From a virus: 37,931 nucleotides of DNA. Under the pieces are notes generated by a model. That model searched no databases and was not told the DNA's origin. It saw only the letters and a list, made by a program, of their open reading frames with translations. Where the stretch lies: the IMG/VR virus record IMGVR_UViG_3300020187_000082, positions 1 through 37,931 of that record; one strand, 5' to 3'. A program made the translations under genes and the position numbers. Below, piece after piece: positions 23,947 to 31,736 of this stretch; position 1 is the first letter of the stretch, and every line of letters starts with the position of its first letter.

Positions 23947-24114
23947 TCATGTGTTGTCGCCATCTCTATATTTGACATCATTCTTGTCAAACTGTCTACG
24001 TGTTTCCCATGGAAACGGTTTGTTGATATGCAACCCTAAAAAGGTTAACACCATCATAAAGGTGCATAGAACGAAACCACCTATCCATGAAATTGTAACT
24101 ACTTCAGCTTCCAT
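23947..24114 (-). CDS. Small membrane protein
   Basis: 55 residues from the ATG at 24114, one base after the upstream stop. One membrane helix (residues about 8-28, SWIGGFVLCTFMMVLTFLGL) is followed by a charged tail with FPWETRR. A start at 24147 would overlap the preceding gene and is less likely. Similar one-helix proteins are frequent in this type of phage; function unknown. Confidence 0.55.
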   Translation of the reverse strand: MEAEVVTISWIGGFVLCTFMMVLTFLGLHINKPFPWETRRQFDKNDVKYRDGDNT

Positions 24115-24115
24115 A

Positions 24116-24322
24116 TTAAAACCCACTCGTTGTATGGGCATACTCATCGGGACAATTCAATACCCCACATGGACACCCTGTGAAATCCAATTCCGTTTGG
24201 AATGGATTCATGTCAGCAGCGTTGGTAGTACCATACGTTGCTAGATTCATGACATCGTCGGCTGTCAATTTACCTTCTGTACACGATGCAATTAGTTTTG
24301 CACTTTCGTAATCTAAACTCAT
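24116..24322 (-). CDS. Small cysteine-containing protein
   Basis: 68 residues. An N-terminal helix (DYESAKLIASCTEGKLTADD) precedes a C-terminal stretch with CPCGVLNC, a possible small metal site, though the spacing does not match a standard zinc ribbon. A good AGGAG ribosome site precedes the ATG. I do not recognise the family. Confidence 0.55.
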   Translation of the reverse strand: MSLDYESAKLIASCTEGKLTADDVMNLATYGTTNAADMNPFQTELDFTGCPCGVLNCPDEYAHTTSGF

Positions 24323-24331
24323 ATCATTCTC

Positions 24332-24691
24332 CTAAGAATTTGCATTGTAGTCGGGTTTAATATTACCCTCTACAATCATTTGTGCGAGTTCCGTAGCATT
24401 GTAGGATTTACCACCCACGTGCCATGAATACTCATTAAGAGGGACGTGTCCATCCTTCCAGTTATAGATTGTAACCGCTTCACGGTCATAATCATACTCT
24501 TCCATACCTTCTTCTTCAAAGTACTTCACAGTTAGACACCATTCACAATTAACTTTTGCATATGGGTCTGCATCCATGTAAGTCGGTTTTCCTAAAAGAC
24601 TTACAAGGGTATCATAGGTGGTTGTTAAGTATCCTTTGAGAGAGGTGCCACCAACACCTGTATCATCTACTTCATATTCTTTTATAATCAT
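24332..24691 (-). CDS. Conserved phage protein, unknown function
   Basis: 119 residues. The pattern LVSLLGKPTYMD, VNCEWCLTV, AVTIYNWKDG and SWHVGGKS is widespread in marine T4-like phages. A soluble alpha/beta protein with no catalytic motif. It shares one base with the preceding gene's stop and belongs to the operon that starts at the 25254-25283 promoter. Confidence 0.65.
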   Translation of the reverse strand: MIIKEYEVDDTGVGGTSLKGYLTTTYDTLVSLLGKPTYMDADPYAKVNCEWCLTVKYFEEEGMEEYDYDREAVTIYNWKDGHVPLNEYSWHVGGKSYNATELAQMIVEGNIKPDYNANS

Positions 24692-25221
24692 TACGCTACC
24701 TCGTTCTTTAAATTATTTTCTAACCACTCACCGAGAGCTTTCTCACTCTCAAGAGTAGTACCATCTACCATGATGTATTCAACATGGTACGTAGCCACAT
24801 CTGTTGTGCATGTAGCATCTGCATCATAAGTCCAAACTTGGACTCTTGATAAAATCTCTTTTTTCATGTAACCATAGTCACCGTTCTCAGTGACCTTCTT
24901 GCAAGTCCAATTACCTTCGGCATTCTTCTCAAGAATGTAAGGTGACTCCCACTTCTCAATGTGGTTGTACACATCCTTCTCATCAATGAGTTCCCAATTG
25001 AGGACGTATGCCTCAGCCATCTCATTCTTCTGCGTGTGAAGGAATGCAGTCTCGTCTACAAGACCTTGTAAATATTCCGTGTTAAGGAAATCGATATCTG
25101 TAATCAGATAGGACGAACCACCCTTAAACTTCCAGTACGGTTCAGAGACACCATGCACATAACCCTCGTCATGAGCTGCATAGTTTTCTTTGTACTGGGT
25201 TTGGATGATTAGATTTAACAT
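24691..25221 (-). CDS. Conserved phage protein, unknown function
   Basis: 176 residues. It opens MLNLIIQTQYKENYAAHDEG and contains YWKFKGGSSYLITDID, a pattern I recognise from marine phage accessory regions but cannot name. Predicted soluble, acidic. It is first after the sigma70-type promoter at 25254-25283, with AGGAAA ahead of the ATG, so it is probably an early gene. Confidence 0.6.
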   Translation of the reverse strand: MLNLIIQTQYKENYAAHDEGYVHGVSEPYWKFKGGSSYLITDIDFLNTEYLQGLVDETAFLHTQKNEMAEAYVLNWELIDEKDVYNHIEKWESPYILEKNAEGNWTCKKVTENGDYGYMKKEILSRVQVWTYDADATCTTDVATYHVEYIMVDGTTLESEKALGEWLENNLKNEVA

Positions 25222-25253
25222 ATTTACTTTCCTATTTAATTTCCTATACTGTT

Positions 25254-25283
25254 AGTATATCAAAAAGCCAGAGCCATTGTCAA
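25254..25283 (-). promoter_or_regulatory. Early promoter TTGACA-N18-TATACT (copy A)
   Basis: Minus strand: TTGACA (25283-25278), 18-nt spacer ending in GCTTTTTGA, TATACT (25259-25254). Predicted start near 25247, 26 nt before the ATG at 25221. The promoter overlaps the last codons of the upstream gene. Confidence 0.75.
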
Positions 25284-25532
25284 GGCATTCTTGAATAGAA
25301 ACAGCAGTCCTACTGCATTGAGTAATATCAATGCTCTATCGTTCCATAAGAATGACACCCATAACCAAAGTGCAATTCCAATCATGGAAAGACCTAAGTC
25401 ATAATGTGCCATACCATCGATACCTCGAAGGGACATCGCTGCTAGAACAAAAACAGATGCAACCCACTTAACATACCAATCCGTGGTATGCTTTGGAGTT
25501 ACACTGTCCTTAAGTTGTTTTGAATTTTTCAT
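25260..25532 (-). CDS. Small membrane protein with three predicted helices
   Basis: 90 residues. Hydrophobic segments lie at about 24-42 (WVASVFVLAAMSLRG), 48-64 (LGLSMIGIALWLWVSFL) and 68-88 (RALILLNAVGLLFLFKNAL). It is a small inner-membrane protein of the kind common in phage early regions; function unknown. The end of its gene forms part of promoter copy A. It overlaps the upstream gene by 4 nt. Confidence 0.6.
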   Translation of the reverse strand: MKNSKQLKDSVTPKHTTDWYVKWVASVFVLAAMSLRGIDGMAHYDLGLSMIGIALWLWVSFLWNDRALILLNAVGLLFLFKNALTMALAF

Positions 25533-25939
25533 ATTAAGTAATGAGGCCCATGTTGGTTACTTCTAGATACTGGGTATCCACCTTCCATAAAGAGGTTACC
25601 TCTTGCTTTGTTCAATGCTGGAGTTTGCCATCCAGCAGCTGCAAGAACGTCACCCACTTTGAACGTGACTTCCTTTTCAACGATACCATTCACTCTTTCC
25701 ATTTTTCTGACTTTAGTGAATTCTTTCTTGTTGACAAATCCCCAAACAGAATCTTGATTACCACTGTTGCAGATAATCTTGATATACTTCCTACCCGCTG
25801 AATTAACTCTCCAGTTGTAGTAGTCTAATGATGGGAATGCTTCAAGATGTACAGCATTTAATTGCTCACAAAGTGTCTCACACAACTCTAAGAGTTCTTG
25901 TTCTTGATTCACTTCGTTGACTAATTCTGATAATTTCAT
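25529..25939 (-). CDS. Hypothetical protein, conserved C-terminus
   Basis: 136 residues. N-terminal acidic helix (residues 1-35), then a beta segment (SVWGFVNKKEFTKVRKM) and a C-terminal stretch ANKARGNLFMEGGYPVSRSNQHGPHYLI-like that looks conserved in marine phages. No recognised domain. Neighbours overlap by one and four bases. Function unknown. Confidence 0.55.
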   Translation of the reverse strand: MKLSELVNEVNQEQELLELCETLCEQLNAVHLEAFPSLDYYNWRVNSAGRKYIKIICNSGNQDSVWGFVNKKEFTKVRKMERVNGIVEKEVTFKVGDVLAAAGWQTPALNKARGNLFMEGGYPVSRSNQHGPHYLI

Positions 25940-26190
25940 TACGCTGCCTCCAACATTGATAAAGGAACTGAATATCTACCTTTTGGTAGTTCTACAGTTG
26001 CCCTTGAAATCTTGACTTTGATTAAAGTCCCCAAAGTCCTTTTAGTCTTTTGGACTACATAGACTTTTGCACCTTCGACCAAAGAGGTCTTGGCATTCAG
26101 TTTCTTCACTTCATTACAAAGTGCGATAACCTCATTCAACTCTGCCATAGAGGTCAATGAAGTGATTTTAGTTTTTAATGATTGGTTCAT
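25939..26190 (-). CDS. Small SH3/KOW-like protein
   Basis: 83 residues from the ATG at 26190, which has a strong AAGGAG; the in-frame ATG at 26220 lies upstream of that ribosome site and inside the promoter region. Residues 40-83 (GAKVYVVQKTKRTLGTLIKV, then VELPKGRYSVPLSML) look like a small beta-barrel of the KOW/SH3 kind seen in many marine phages. It is driven by promoter copy B. Function unknown. Confidence 0.6.
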   Translation of the reverse strand: MNQSLKTKITSLTSMAELNEVIALCNEVKKLNAKTSLVEGAKVYVVQKTKRTLGTLIKVKISRATVELPKGRYSVPLSMLEAA

Positions 26191-26220
26191 AGTGTCTCCT
26201 TGATTTTTCATTATATACAT

Positions 26221-26250
26221 AGTATACCAAAAAGCTTAGCCTGCTGTCAA
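26221..26250 (-). promoter_or_regulatory. Early promoter TTGACA-N18-TATACT (copy B)
   Basis: Minus strand: TTGACA (26250-26245), 18-nt spacer with GCTTTTTGG next to the -10, TATACT (26226-26221). Predicted start near 26214. It overlaps the end of the upstream gene, as copy A does. Confidence 0.75.
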
Positions 26251-26523
26251 GGCCTCGGTAGCACGTTCTTTGACGTATGTAAGTACTGCTTTCTTTTCAA
26301 GGGGGGTTAGGTCGTCCACTGAATTAAACCTAGAATAGGTCAATCCTACAGTGGTCATTTTGTTGCCTGCAGTGACCGCTGCATTCCATAGTTTTAATGA
26401 CTCTTCATCATTGCCTGCATGTAGTTCTCCTACTTCACACATGGTTATGATTTCTCGACCCATCTTAACAATGGCCATTTGGGATTCGGGGGACGTGTAT
26501 ATACTATCACGATGCTTTCTCAT
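26236..26523 (-). CDS. Hypothetical helical protein
   Basis: 95 residues, mostly helical (MRKHRDSIYTSPESQMAIVK, then AGNDEESLKLWNAAV, then TPLEKKAVLTYVKERA). Well-formed AAGGAG ribosome site and promoter copy C upstream, so an early gene. I do not recognise the family. Confidence 0.55.
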   Translation of the reverse strand: MRKHRDSIYTSPESQMAIVKMGREIITMCEVGELHAGNDEESLKLWNAAVTAGNKMTTVGLTYSRFNSVDDLTPLEKKAVLTYVKERATEALTAG

Positions 26524-26559
26524 GTTGTAACTCCTTAAGTTATTTCTTTATTGGAGTAC

Positions 26560-26589
26560 AGTATATCAAAAAGCGGGGGGTGCTGTCTA
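26560..26589 (-). promoter_or_regulatory. Early promoter TAGACA-N18-TATACT (copy C)
   Basis: Minus strand: TAGACA (26589-26584), 18-nt spacer containing C6 and GCTTTTTGA, TATACT (26565-26560). Predicted start near 26553, 30 nt ahead of the ATG at 26523. One base differs from the -35 of copies A, B and D. Confidence 0.7.
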
Positions 26590-26595
26590 GGCCTT

Positions 26596-26841
26596 TTATA
26601 GACTCTTTTGTATTTCGTCCAGTTCTTTAAGTTTCTTGTTTATGATGTCTACTCTATTGGGCCAATAGATATAGTCCTTGTCTGAATCCTTTGCAAGATT
26701 CTCAAGTAGGGGTCTCACAAAATTATCAAGTTTGTTGATTACATCCGTTGCAGTTGTAGTCTTCTCGATAATCTTTGTATCAATGGCTGCAAGTTCATCT
26801 GCATCCATCGCTGTAAATCCGAAGTCGTTGTATTCTGTCAT
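26596..26841 (-). CDS. Conserved small phage protein
   Basis: 81 residues, helical and acidic: EYNDFGFTAMDADEL, then a long helix, then VDIINKKLKELDEIQ. The opening DFGFTAMDADEL occurs in many marine T4-like phage genomes; function unknown. A TATAAATA element ends 5 nt before its ATG. Confidence 0.6.
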   Translation of the reverse strand: MTEYNDFGFTAMDADELAAIDTKIIEKTTTATDVINKLDNFVRPLLENLAKDSDKDYIYWPNRVDIINKKLKELDEIQKSL

Positions 26842-26846
26842 AGTAT

Positions 26847-26854
26847 TATTTATA
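26847..26854 (-). promoter_or_regulatory. Late promoter TATAAATA, predicted leaderless
   Basis: Minus strand TATAAATA followed by ATACT and then ATG at 26841; the geometry equals that at gp25, with the start site predicted on the A of the start codon. Confidence 0.55.
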
Positions 26855-26855
26855 A

Positions 26856-27443
26856 CTAATCAGTGTGTAAATGATAGTAAACATCCTTTAAAGTTTCCTT
26901 GTCACTCTGCACATCTTGGTAGTTTGCATGTGCTTGTAATGTCACGTCTGCAATCTCATAGTCGGGATAGGACGTAATTAGCTTGTAAATAAACCCAGCA
27001 ACATCTTGGTGTTTAACACTAGGTAGGTTCTCATCGTTGAGAAGTCCTAGGTTTAGATTAGTCATTTTGTATCTCTTCTTAGAGTTGTACTGATAATTGT
27101 TTGCAAGGTGATTGAGTTGTGCTTTCTCTGATGCGTACATGTAACCTTTAGATATGTTTGGTTGAGCTGCACGGCTAGAGATATTAATAATAGTCTTAGT
27201 CTTCTCTAACTCCCATGCCTCATGAGCAATATCTAGAATCTTAGCTTGGTCTTGGTGTGCAAGATTGATTAAAACATCCATAGGTTTATGACCTCTGAAT
27301 CCCCAAAAGTTTACTCCATTCATTGTGATATCATCACATCTGACTGGTGTGACTTCGATGGTGTTTCCTCTATACGGTGTTGCTTCTAATGTTCTTTTAA
27401 TTACAGCTGCAAGACCACTACTTCCTGTTATTACTACTCTCAT
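26856..27443 (-). CDS. Short-chain dehydrogenase/reductase-like protein
   Basis: 195 residues from the ATG at 27443 (a GTG at 27452 is also possible). Rossmann-type nucleotide site at the N-terminus (VVITGSSGLAAVIKR, a TGxxGxxxxx variant), an INISSRAA segment (catalytic Ser) and YASEK (Tyr-x-x-x-Lys pair). This is the SDR/NAD-dependent epimerase fold, though shorter than many members (about 250). It overlaps the radical SAM gene by 26 nt. Such pairs occur in sugar-modification clusters; the substrate is unknown. Confidence 0.75.
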   Translation of the reverse strand: MRVVITGSSGLAAVIKRTLEATPYRGNTIEVTPVRCDDITMNGVNFWGFRGHKPMDVLINLAHQDQAKILDIAHEAWELEKTKTIINISSRAAQPNISKGYMYASEKAQLNHLANNYQYNSKKRYKMTNLNLGLLNDENLPSVKHQDVAGFIYKLITSYPDYEIADVTLQAHANYQDVQSDKETLKDVYYHLHTD

Positions 27444-28326
27444 AATATTCACTCACTATGTCGAAAGATTGCTTACCGAACAAGCTACCATCGACACTGC
27501 ACTTGTTACATGGGGACATACTTCTGTCACCCTTCATTAATTTCTTTCTAATTTTATTCATAGGTTTAGAGAACCATACATTATGTAGGGTTTCTGATAA
27601 CAAGTTGCCTACAACATGCTCTCTACCCCAATCGTTGGAACAGAATAAAACATCACCATTCCAATCAACAAACATTTTATAAAAAGGATAATGACACGGT
27701 TTACCTTGTAGCGCTTCAATTGTACTCTCCTCAATTCCTACCCAGTCCATAACTCCACTACGATTGTTTAATATCAATCCATGTGTTTCGAAATCACCCC
27801 AGTGCATTCTGTATTTGTATTTCTCTTCGGGGATGGTTTTCATTATCTCATCAAAGTGTTCTATCTGTTCGACTCCGTCATAGAGATTGATGTAGAGTAA
27901 ATCTAATCCACTGAACTCAAATAACTCTTCTGCATATTCTCTAGTGAGTTTATCTCCGTTAGTGTTACACTCTAGTGTTGCATAAGGAACTGCTGTCCTA
28001 AAGGTGTGAACGATTTCTCTGAACCTTGGGTTAAGTAAATTCTCTCCGTATCCACTTAAGGATATCTTACCTTTAAATCCATTCTTATGTAATTCATCTC
28101 CAATGGTCTTTGCAGCCTTGGGTGTCATATGTAAATTTCTATTTGGAAACACTTCGGGATTTGCACGTGGACAAAATGAACATGTCCTATTGCATAACTC
28201 TGTGGTGTTAACTTCGACTGTAAGAATAGAACTGAGTTCGTTTAATTGGTCTTGGTCTTGTCGACCCCAATGTTTCTTTTCCTGTTCTCTACGGTGTTCT
28301 AAAAAATCGTACTGGTCAACAGCCAT
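27418..28326 (-). CDS. Radical SAM enzyme with SPASM domain
   Basis: 302 residues from the ATG at 28326; longer forms reaching back to an ATG at 28380 or TTG at 28428 would overlap the upstream gene. The SAM/4Fe-4S motif is CNRTCSFC (Cys45, Cys49, Cys52), followed by the GYGENLLNP glycine-rich element typical of the core. A C-terminal SPASM region contains CHYPFYKMFVDWNGDVLFC and later PCNKCSVDG, enough cysteines for an auxiliary cluster. SPASM enzymes modify peptides or sugars/cyclitols. The context (SDR, carbamoyltransferase, IscA, KdsB elsewhere in the window) favours a surface-sugar or RiPP-like role, unproven. Confidence 0.85.
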   Translation of the reverse strand: MAVDQYDFLEHRREQEKKHWGRQDQDQLNELSSILTVEVNTTELCNRTCSFCPRANPEVFPNRNLHMTPKAAKTIGDELHKNGFKGKISLSGYGENLLNPRFREIVHTFRTAVPYATLECNTNGDKLTREYAEELFEFSGLDLLYINLYDGVEQIEHFDEIMKTIPEEKYKYRMHWGDFETHGLILNNRSGVMDWVGIEESTIEALQGKPCHYPFYKMFVDWNGDVLFCSNDWGREHVVGNLLSETLHNVWFSKPMNKIRKKLMKGDRSMSPCNKCSVDGSLFGKQSFDIVSEYYESSNNRK

Positions 28327-28336
28327 TATTGGGATG

Positions 28337-28789
28337 TTACGTTTCGACACGTCTACACCTAATATGTCTTTCTTCTCCATCCAAAACCTGTTCTTGGTAA
28401 GAAAACTCGATTGTGTCGCCAACGTCAATTACTCCTTCAGTAAAATACTTGGGTATGATAAAAAACTGTGCTGACTTCTCTTTTGAAATCTTACAGCTCT
28501 TTGGGTCACCATGTCTGTTGTATAGATACGGTCTAATGTGTAATCCATCTTGGTCTCTGTCGTGTGCTGAGAAAATTAACTCATTACCATCAAGGTAAAG
28601 ATTTACATAGGGGGTGTCGTATTGGATTCCTAAACGGATTGTATATTCAAGGGGGAAGTTTAAACGTAGAACGTCATCTTCAATATCTTGAAAACGTTCT
28701 ACGTATCTGTGACTTACTTTGTCTAATTCAAGGGGTAGTACTTCTGATTCCTTAGAAGTATCCACCGTCTCGCACAGTATCATTGTCAT
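28337..28789 (-). CDS. Hypothetical protein, co-translated with the radical SAM gene
   Basis: 150 residues using the ATG at 28789, which has AAGGAAG at the right distance; starts up to 28837 would overlap the acidic-protein gene more deeply. Beta-rich (LEYTIRLGIQYDTPYVNLYLDGNELIFSAHD), no cysteine cluster, no membrane segment. I do not recognise it. Its stop lies 10 nt before the predicted start of the radical SAM enzyme, so it could be a partner protein. Confidence 0.5.
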   Translation of the reverse strand: MTMILCETVDTSKESEVLPLELDKVSHRYVERFQDIEDDVLRLNFPLEYTIRLGIQYDTPYVNLYLDGNELIFSAHDRDQDGLHIRPYLYNRHGDPKSCKISKEKSAQFFIIPKYFTEGVIDVGDTIEFSYQEQVLDGEERHIRCRRVET

Positions 28790-30275
28790 TATCACTTCCT
28801 TCATCACTGTCGACTGCTGATACGAATGACCCATCATCCTGTAGTGATTGTATTAATTCATCTGTTTGGTCTTGGAAGGACTCAATCATTTGTGCTTTAG
28901 TTTGAGACTTATCAAGTGTAAAGTTCAACTCATCTGCAGCTGTAACAATACCTTTCTTAGTCATTGCTTCAAGTTCTGCACTTGATGGGATTGTAATCTC
29001 ATCGTATGGCTCTTCTTCGAATGATTCGTTGAATTGTTTTTCATCGATATCATCTTGAACCTTTTGGTCAATCTTTGCTTGTGCAGCTGCAAGTAATTCC
29101 TCTTCACTATCATATGAAGGGATTGCTTTTTCAGCTGGTGCTTTTACTGAGTCACCAGTCTGTAGAGTTTCTGCTCTTGGTTTAAAGTTACCACCAGTGA
29201 TTACTGGTTTTGCAAATTCAGATTCAGTTCTTGTATCTTCTTCCTGTACTGAGAACTCTGAACCTAATGGTTCTACTTCGTCTGATACTTCAAACCCTTG
29301 GTCTTCTTCGTACTCATCGAATGCTTGTTTAGTTTCCGCTACCTTCTCATTGAAAGCTTCATCGGTTGAGATTGCTTCATCCCACTCTTCGGGTGTTGCA
29401 TTATCGATTGATTGATAGGACTCATCTGTAATCTCTTCTACGAATTCATCTGCCTGAGCAACTTCTTCTACTCTTGCAACTTCATCAAAGAAAGACTCGG
29501 TTGTATTCCCACTTGGTTGATATCTTGTATCAGACTGTGGTGTATTTAAAGGAACGAAAGGTTCGACTTCTGTCGGGTCAACGAATGATGTTTCATTTAC
29601 TTCTACGTCTGTTCCAACAACAACTGTATCTTCTGTAGCAGGATTCATTGCACGTGCAAGACCCATGTTACCTGTTGCCTTACTAGGTTTTGCTAAAGGG
29701 GTTTGTTGTACAGCGGGTGGTTGTGGAATTTCGTATCCATGTTTCTTGGCAAGTACTGCTACTTCCTCAGCAGACATTTCAACAAAACCATCTTTGTTTA
29801 ATGTACCTTGTTTAACACCGATAACTCCATCACCGTTTAAGTCAACACCAATTCCATGTGATGCAAGAACAGCTTCAAGTTGTGCAATCTTATTGTTTGC
29901 TTCTTTCCTTGCAACTCTTTCGTCTGCAAGTCTTTGCTGTTGTTCTTGTTGTGATTTTTCGAATGCCTCTGCTTTTGCAAGTTGGTCTGCAGCGATAAGT
30001 TCTTGAGACCTACGTTGTGCATTCTCGACAATCTGATTGTACTCTGCTAATCCAGCAGCGTACTCTTCAGTCACAGTATGCAATGGTACGAGTTCACCTT
30101 GGGTGACCTTTCCACTTTGCAAATGCGATTGGATTAGTGCATTGATAACACTAGCACTATTAACGGTAAACCCTACTTTGTAGTCAGCAATCCTTTGTTG
30201 GATTCTTTCTAACTCTGTTGGTTCGGGTTTTTCTTGTGCAAACTGTGAGACAGTTTGGGGTTCATTTGTTGCCAT
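28752..30275 (-). CDS. Long acidic coiled-coil protein with one EF-hand-like loop
   Basis: 507 residues. Residues 20-135 are a helical, coiled-coil region (AFEKSQQEQQQRLADERVARKEANNKI); Asp145-Asn147-Asp149-Gly150-Ile152 in DLNGDGVIG form a calcium-binding-type loop; residues 190-507 are low-complexity and rich in Glu/Asp and Thr/Ser. No enzyme motif. An internal or scaffold-like virion component or an interaction protein is possible. It starts after a 112-nt gap with a leader hairpin. Confidence 0.65.
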   Translation of the reverse strand: MATNEPQTVSQFAQEKPEPTELERIQQRIADYKVGFTVNSASVINALIQSHLQSGKVTQGELVPLHTVTEEYAAGLAEYNQIVENAQRRSQELIAADQLAKAEAFEKSQQEQQQRLADERVARKEANNKIAQLEAVLASHGIGVDLNGDGVIGVKQGTLNKDGFVEMSAEEVAVLAKKHGYEIPQPPAVQQTPLAKPSKATGNMGLARAMNPATEDTVVVGTDVEVNETSFVDPTEVEPFVPLNTPQSDTRYQPSGNTTESFFDEVARVEEVAQADEFVEEITDESYQSIDNATPEEWDEAISTDEAFNEKVAETKQAFDEYEEDQGFEVSDEVEPLGSEFSVQEEDTRTESEFAKPVITGGNFKPRAETLQTGDSVKAPAEKAIPSYDSEEELLAAAQAKIDQKVQDDIDEKQFNESFEEEPYDEITIPSSAELEAMTKKGIVTAADELNFTLDKSQTKAQMIESFQDQTDELIQSLQDDGSFVSAVDSDEGSDNDNDTVRDGGYF

Positions 30276-30324
30276 AATTTATTTATTCTCCATGGAGCAG
30301 AACTAGACTAGAAAGTTGTTTACT

Positions 30325-30347
30325 GAAGTTAAATTGTATCTAACTTC
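30325..30347 (-). promoter_or_regulatory. Leader hairpin upstream of the acidic protein gene
   Basis: Perfect 7-bp inverted repeat (GAAGTTA/TAACTTC, 9-nt loop) in the 112-nt gap 30276-30387. The gap also has a 10-nt palindrome CTCCATGGAG (30287-30296) and an AATAAATA element just before the ATG. No other gene found there. Role unknown. Confidence 0.35.
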
Positions 30348-30387
30348 CCTTATAATATGTATAGTCTCGGTCTACTCTTATATTTAG

Positions 30388-30903
30388 TTAACAATTAATC
30401 TCGGGAAAGGCATCTTTCACGATTTTTGAAGTGATGTTAGGGAATGCCCAAACACCATCTTTGACTAGGTCAAGTAGTTCAGCTTCCTCTTTAGGAATAC
30501 CTTCTAGAAGACCAATCCACATTGCTTCTCTCTTAGTTGCAGAGATTTGTTCCGTAACAAAATACTGGAACAACCTATGTTCAAATCTAAGTGATGTTTC
30601 TGTTAAATCAGAGCTAGGTGCTGAGTTCTCTCTGTAAGGTGTTTTACCTTCGGGTAAGACGGATGAAATATTCTCATCGAATTGCCACTGCAATACTTTC
30701 TTAACTCCACCATTAGTTTCATTGAATACTTTCAATCCGTTAACTGCTTGCTCTGGATTACTCTCAGCAACAATATTTGCTTGACATAATATTTCATATA
30801 CATCTGCATTTTTCTGAAGTGTTGCTCTTTCGGTAATCAACTTCATTTTAGGTTTATTGGGAGCTCCTTTAGGTCGCCCTCTTCCTCTTTTTTTCTCGGT
30901 CAT
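30388..30903 (-). CDS. DNA-binding-like protein with AT-hook (DUF6433-like)
   Basis: 171 residues. The N-terminus has KKRGRGRPKGAPNKPK, an AT-hook (GRP core) that binds the minor groove of A/T-rich DNA. The rest matches a conserved marine T4-like family (GLKVFNETNGGVKKVLQWQFDENI, EHRLFQYFVTEQI, WIGLLEGIPKEEAELLDLV). Family function unknown; in context with RNase H downstream, a role on replicating DNA is plausible. It overlaps the RNase H gene by 4 nt. Confidence 0.7.
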   Translation of the reverse strand: MTEKKRGRGRPKGAPNKPKMKLITERATLQKNADVYEILCQANIVAESNPEQAVNGLKVFNETNGGVKKVLQWQFDENISSVLPEGKTPYRENSAPSSDLTETSLRFEHRLFQYFVTEQISATKREAMWIGLLEGIPKEEAELLDLVKDGVWAFPNITSKIVKDAFPEINC

Positions 30904-31736
30904 AATGTAAAATCCTCTACATGATTTAACAACTGGTCTAGTCTATGAGTTCTTAGATAGTCGAATACTTTACCCCTTACAGGTTCAGTCTCATCAAACT
31001 CTTCTAAGATATTCTGTTCTATCTCAGCTGGTATAAACTCTAAGTCAATTAAAGTTTGGTTTCTTAAATAGTTACGATAGTATTTATCGTCACTCTCAAT
31101 TGTAATTCTTAAGTACTTATCTTTGATAGGTTTCCTTAAGGGTGTCTGTCTAATACCTAGGTCTAAACAATCATCATTAGATAGAATGTTTGGAACTCCA
31201 TCTGACTTATCACCAGTAAGAATATGTTCTCTCAAAAATAAATCGGGGTCTTGACAATCAATCATCTTATTGAGATTGGGACTCCATTGAGTTACATATG
31301 GGTATTTATGCAATTGCTGAAAGTCTTTATCTCCACTGACAATGAGTACATCTTCCTTTGCATGTTTAGTCAACACTGCAATGATGTCATCAGCTTCACA
31401 CTTCTCAACATACATGTAACGGTATGGAAAGTTCTCTTTGATTTCCATCTTAACTTTGTGAAGGGTATCGAATATCATACCCCAATCTTTATCGTCAGCC
31501 TCTCTAGACTTTTTACGATTTGCTTTGTACTGTGGATAGAAGTCACGTCTCCACGGATTGGCTGCATCCGTGCAAAGAGTTATCTCACCATAGTCGCCTG
31601 AGTATTTCTTTTGATAGTTTCTGACTGAGTTTAGAATCATGTGTCTCAACATGTCCTCACTCATTTCTCCACCATTCATTTTTAATTGTGCCATTAGACC
31701 AGCAATGATGGTCTGAGTAAAGTCTATAAGTATCAT
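30900..31736 (-). CDS. rnh: RNase H (T4 Rnh-type 5'-3' exonuclease)
   Basis: 278 residues (T4 Rnh is 305). FEN-like acidic motifs are visible: MILIDFTQT (Asp5), LCTDAANPWRRDFYPQYKANRKK, EKCEADDIIAVL (acidic pair) and IVSGDKDFQQLHKY, then ILTGDKSDGVPN in the helix-hairpin-helix area. The enzyme removes RNA primers on the lagging strand and works with gp32. The gene overlaps the neighbours by 4 nt on each side. High similarity in plan to T4; no missing motif. Confidence 0.92.
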   Translation of the reverse strand: MILIDFTQTIIAGLMAQLKMNGGEMSEDMLRHMILNSVRNYQKKYSGDYGEITLCTDAANPWRRDFYPQYKANRKKSREADDKDWGMIFDTLHKVKMEIKENFPYRYMYVEKCEADDIIAVLTKHAKEDVLIVSGDKDFQQLHKYPYVTQWSPNLNKMIDCQDPDLFLREHILTGDKSDGVPNILSNDDCLDLGIRQTPLRKPIKDKYLRITIESDDKYYRNYLRNQTLIDLEFIPAEIEQNILEEFDETEPVRGKVFDYLRTHRLDQLLNHVEDFTL

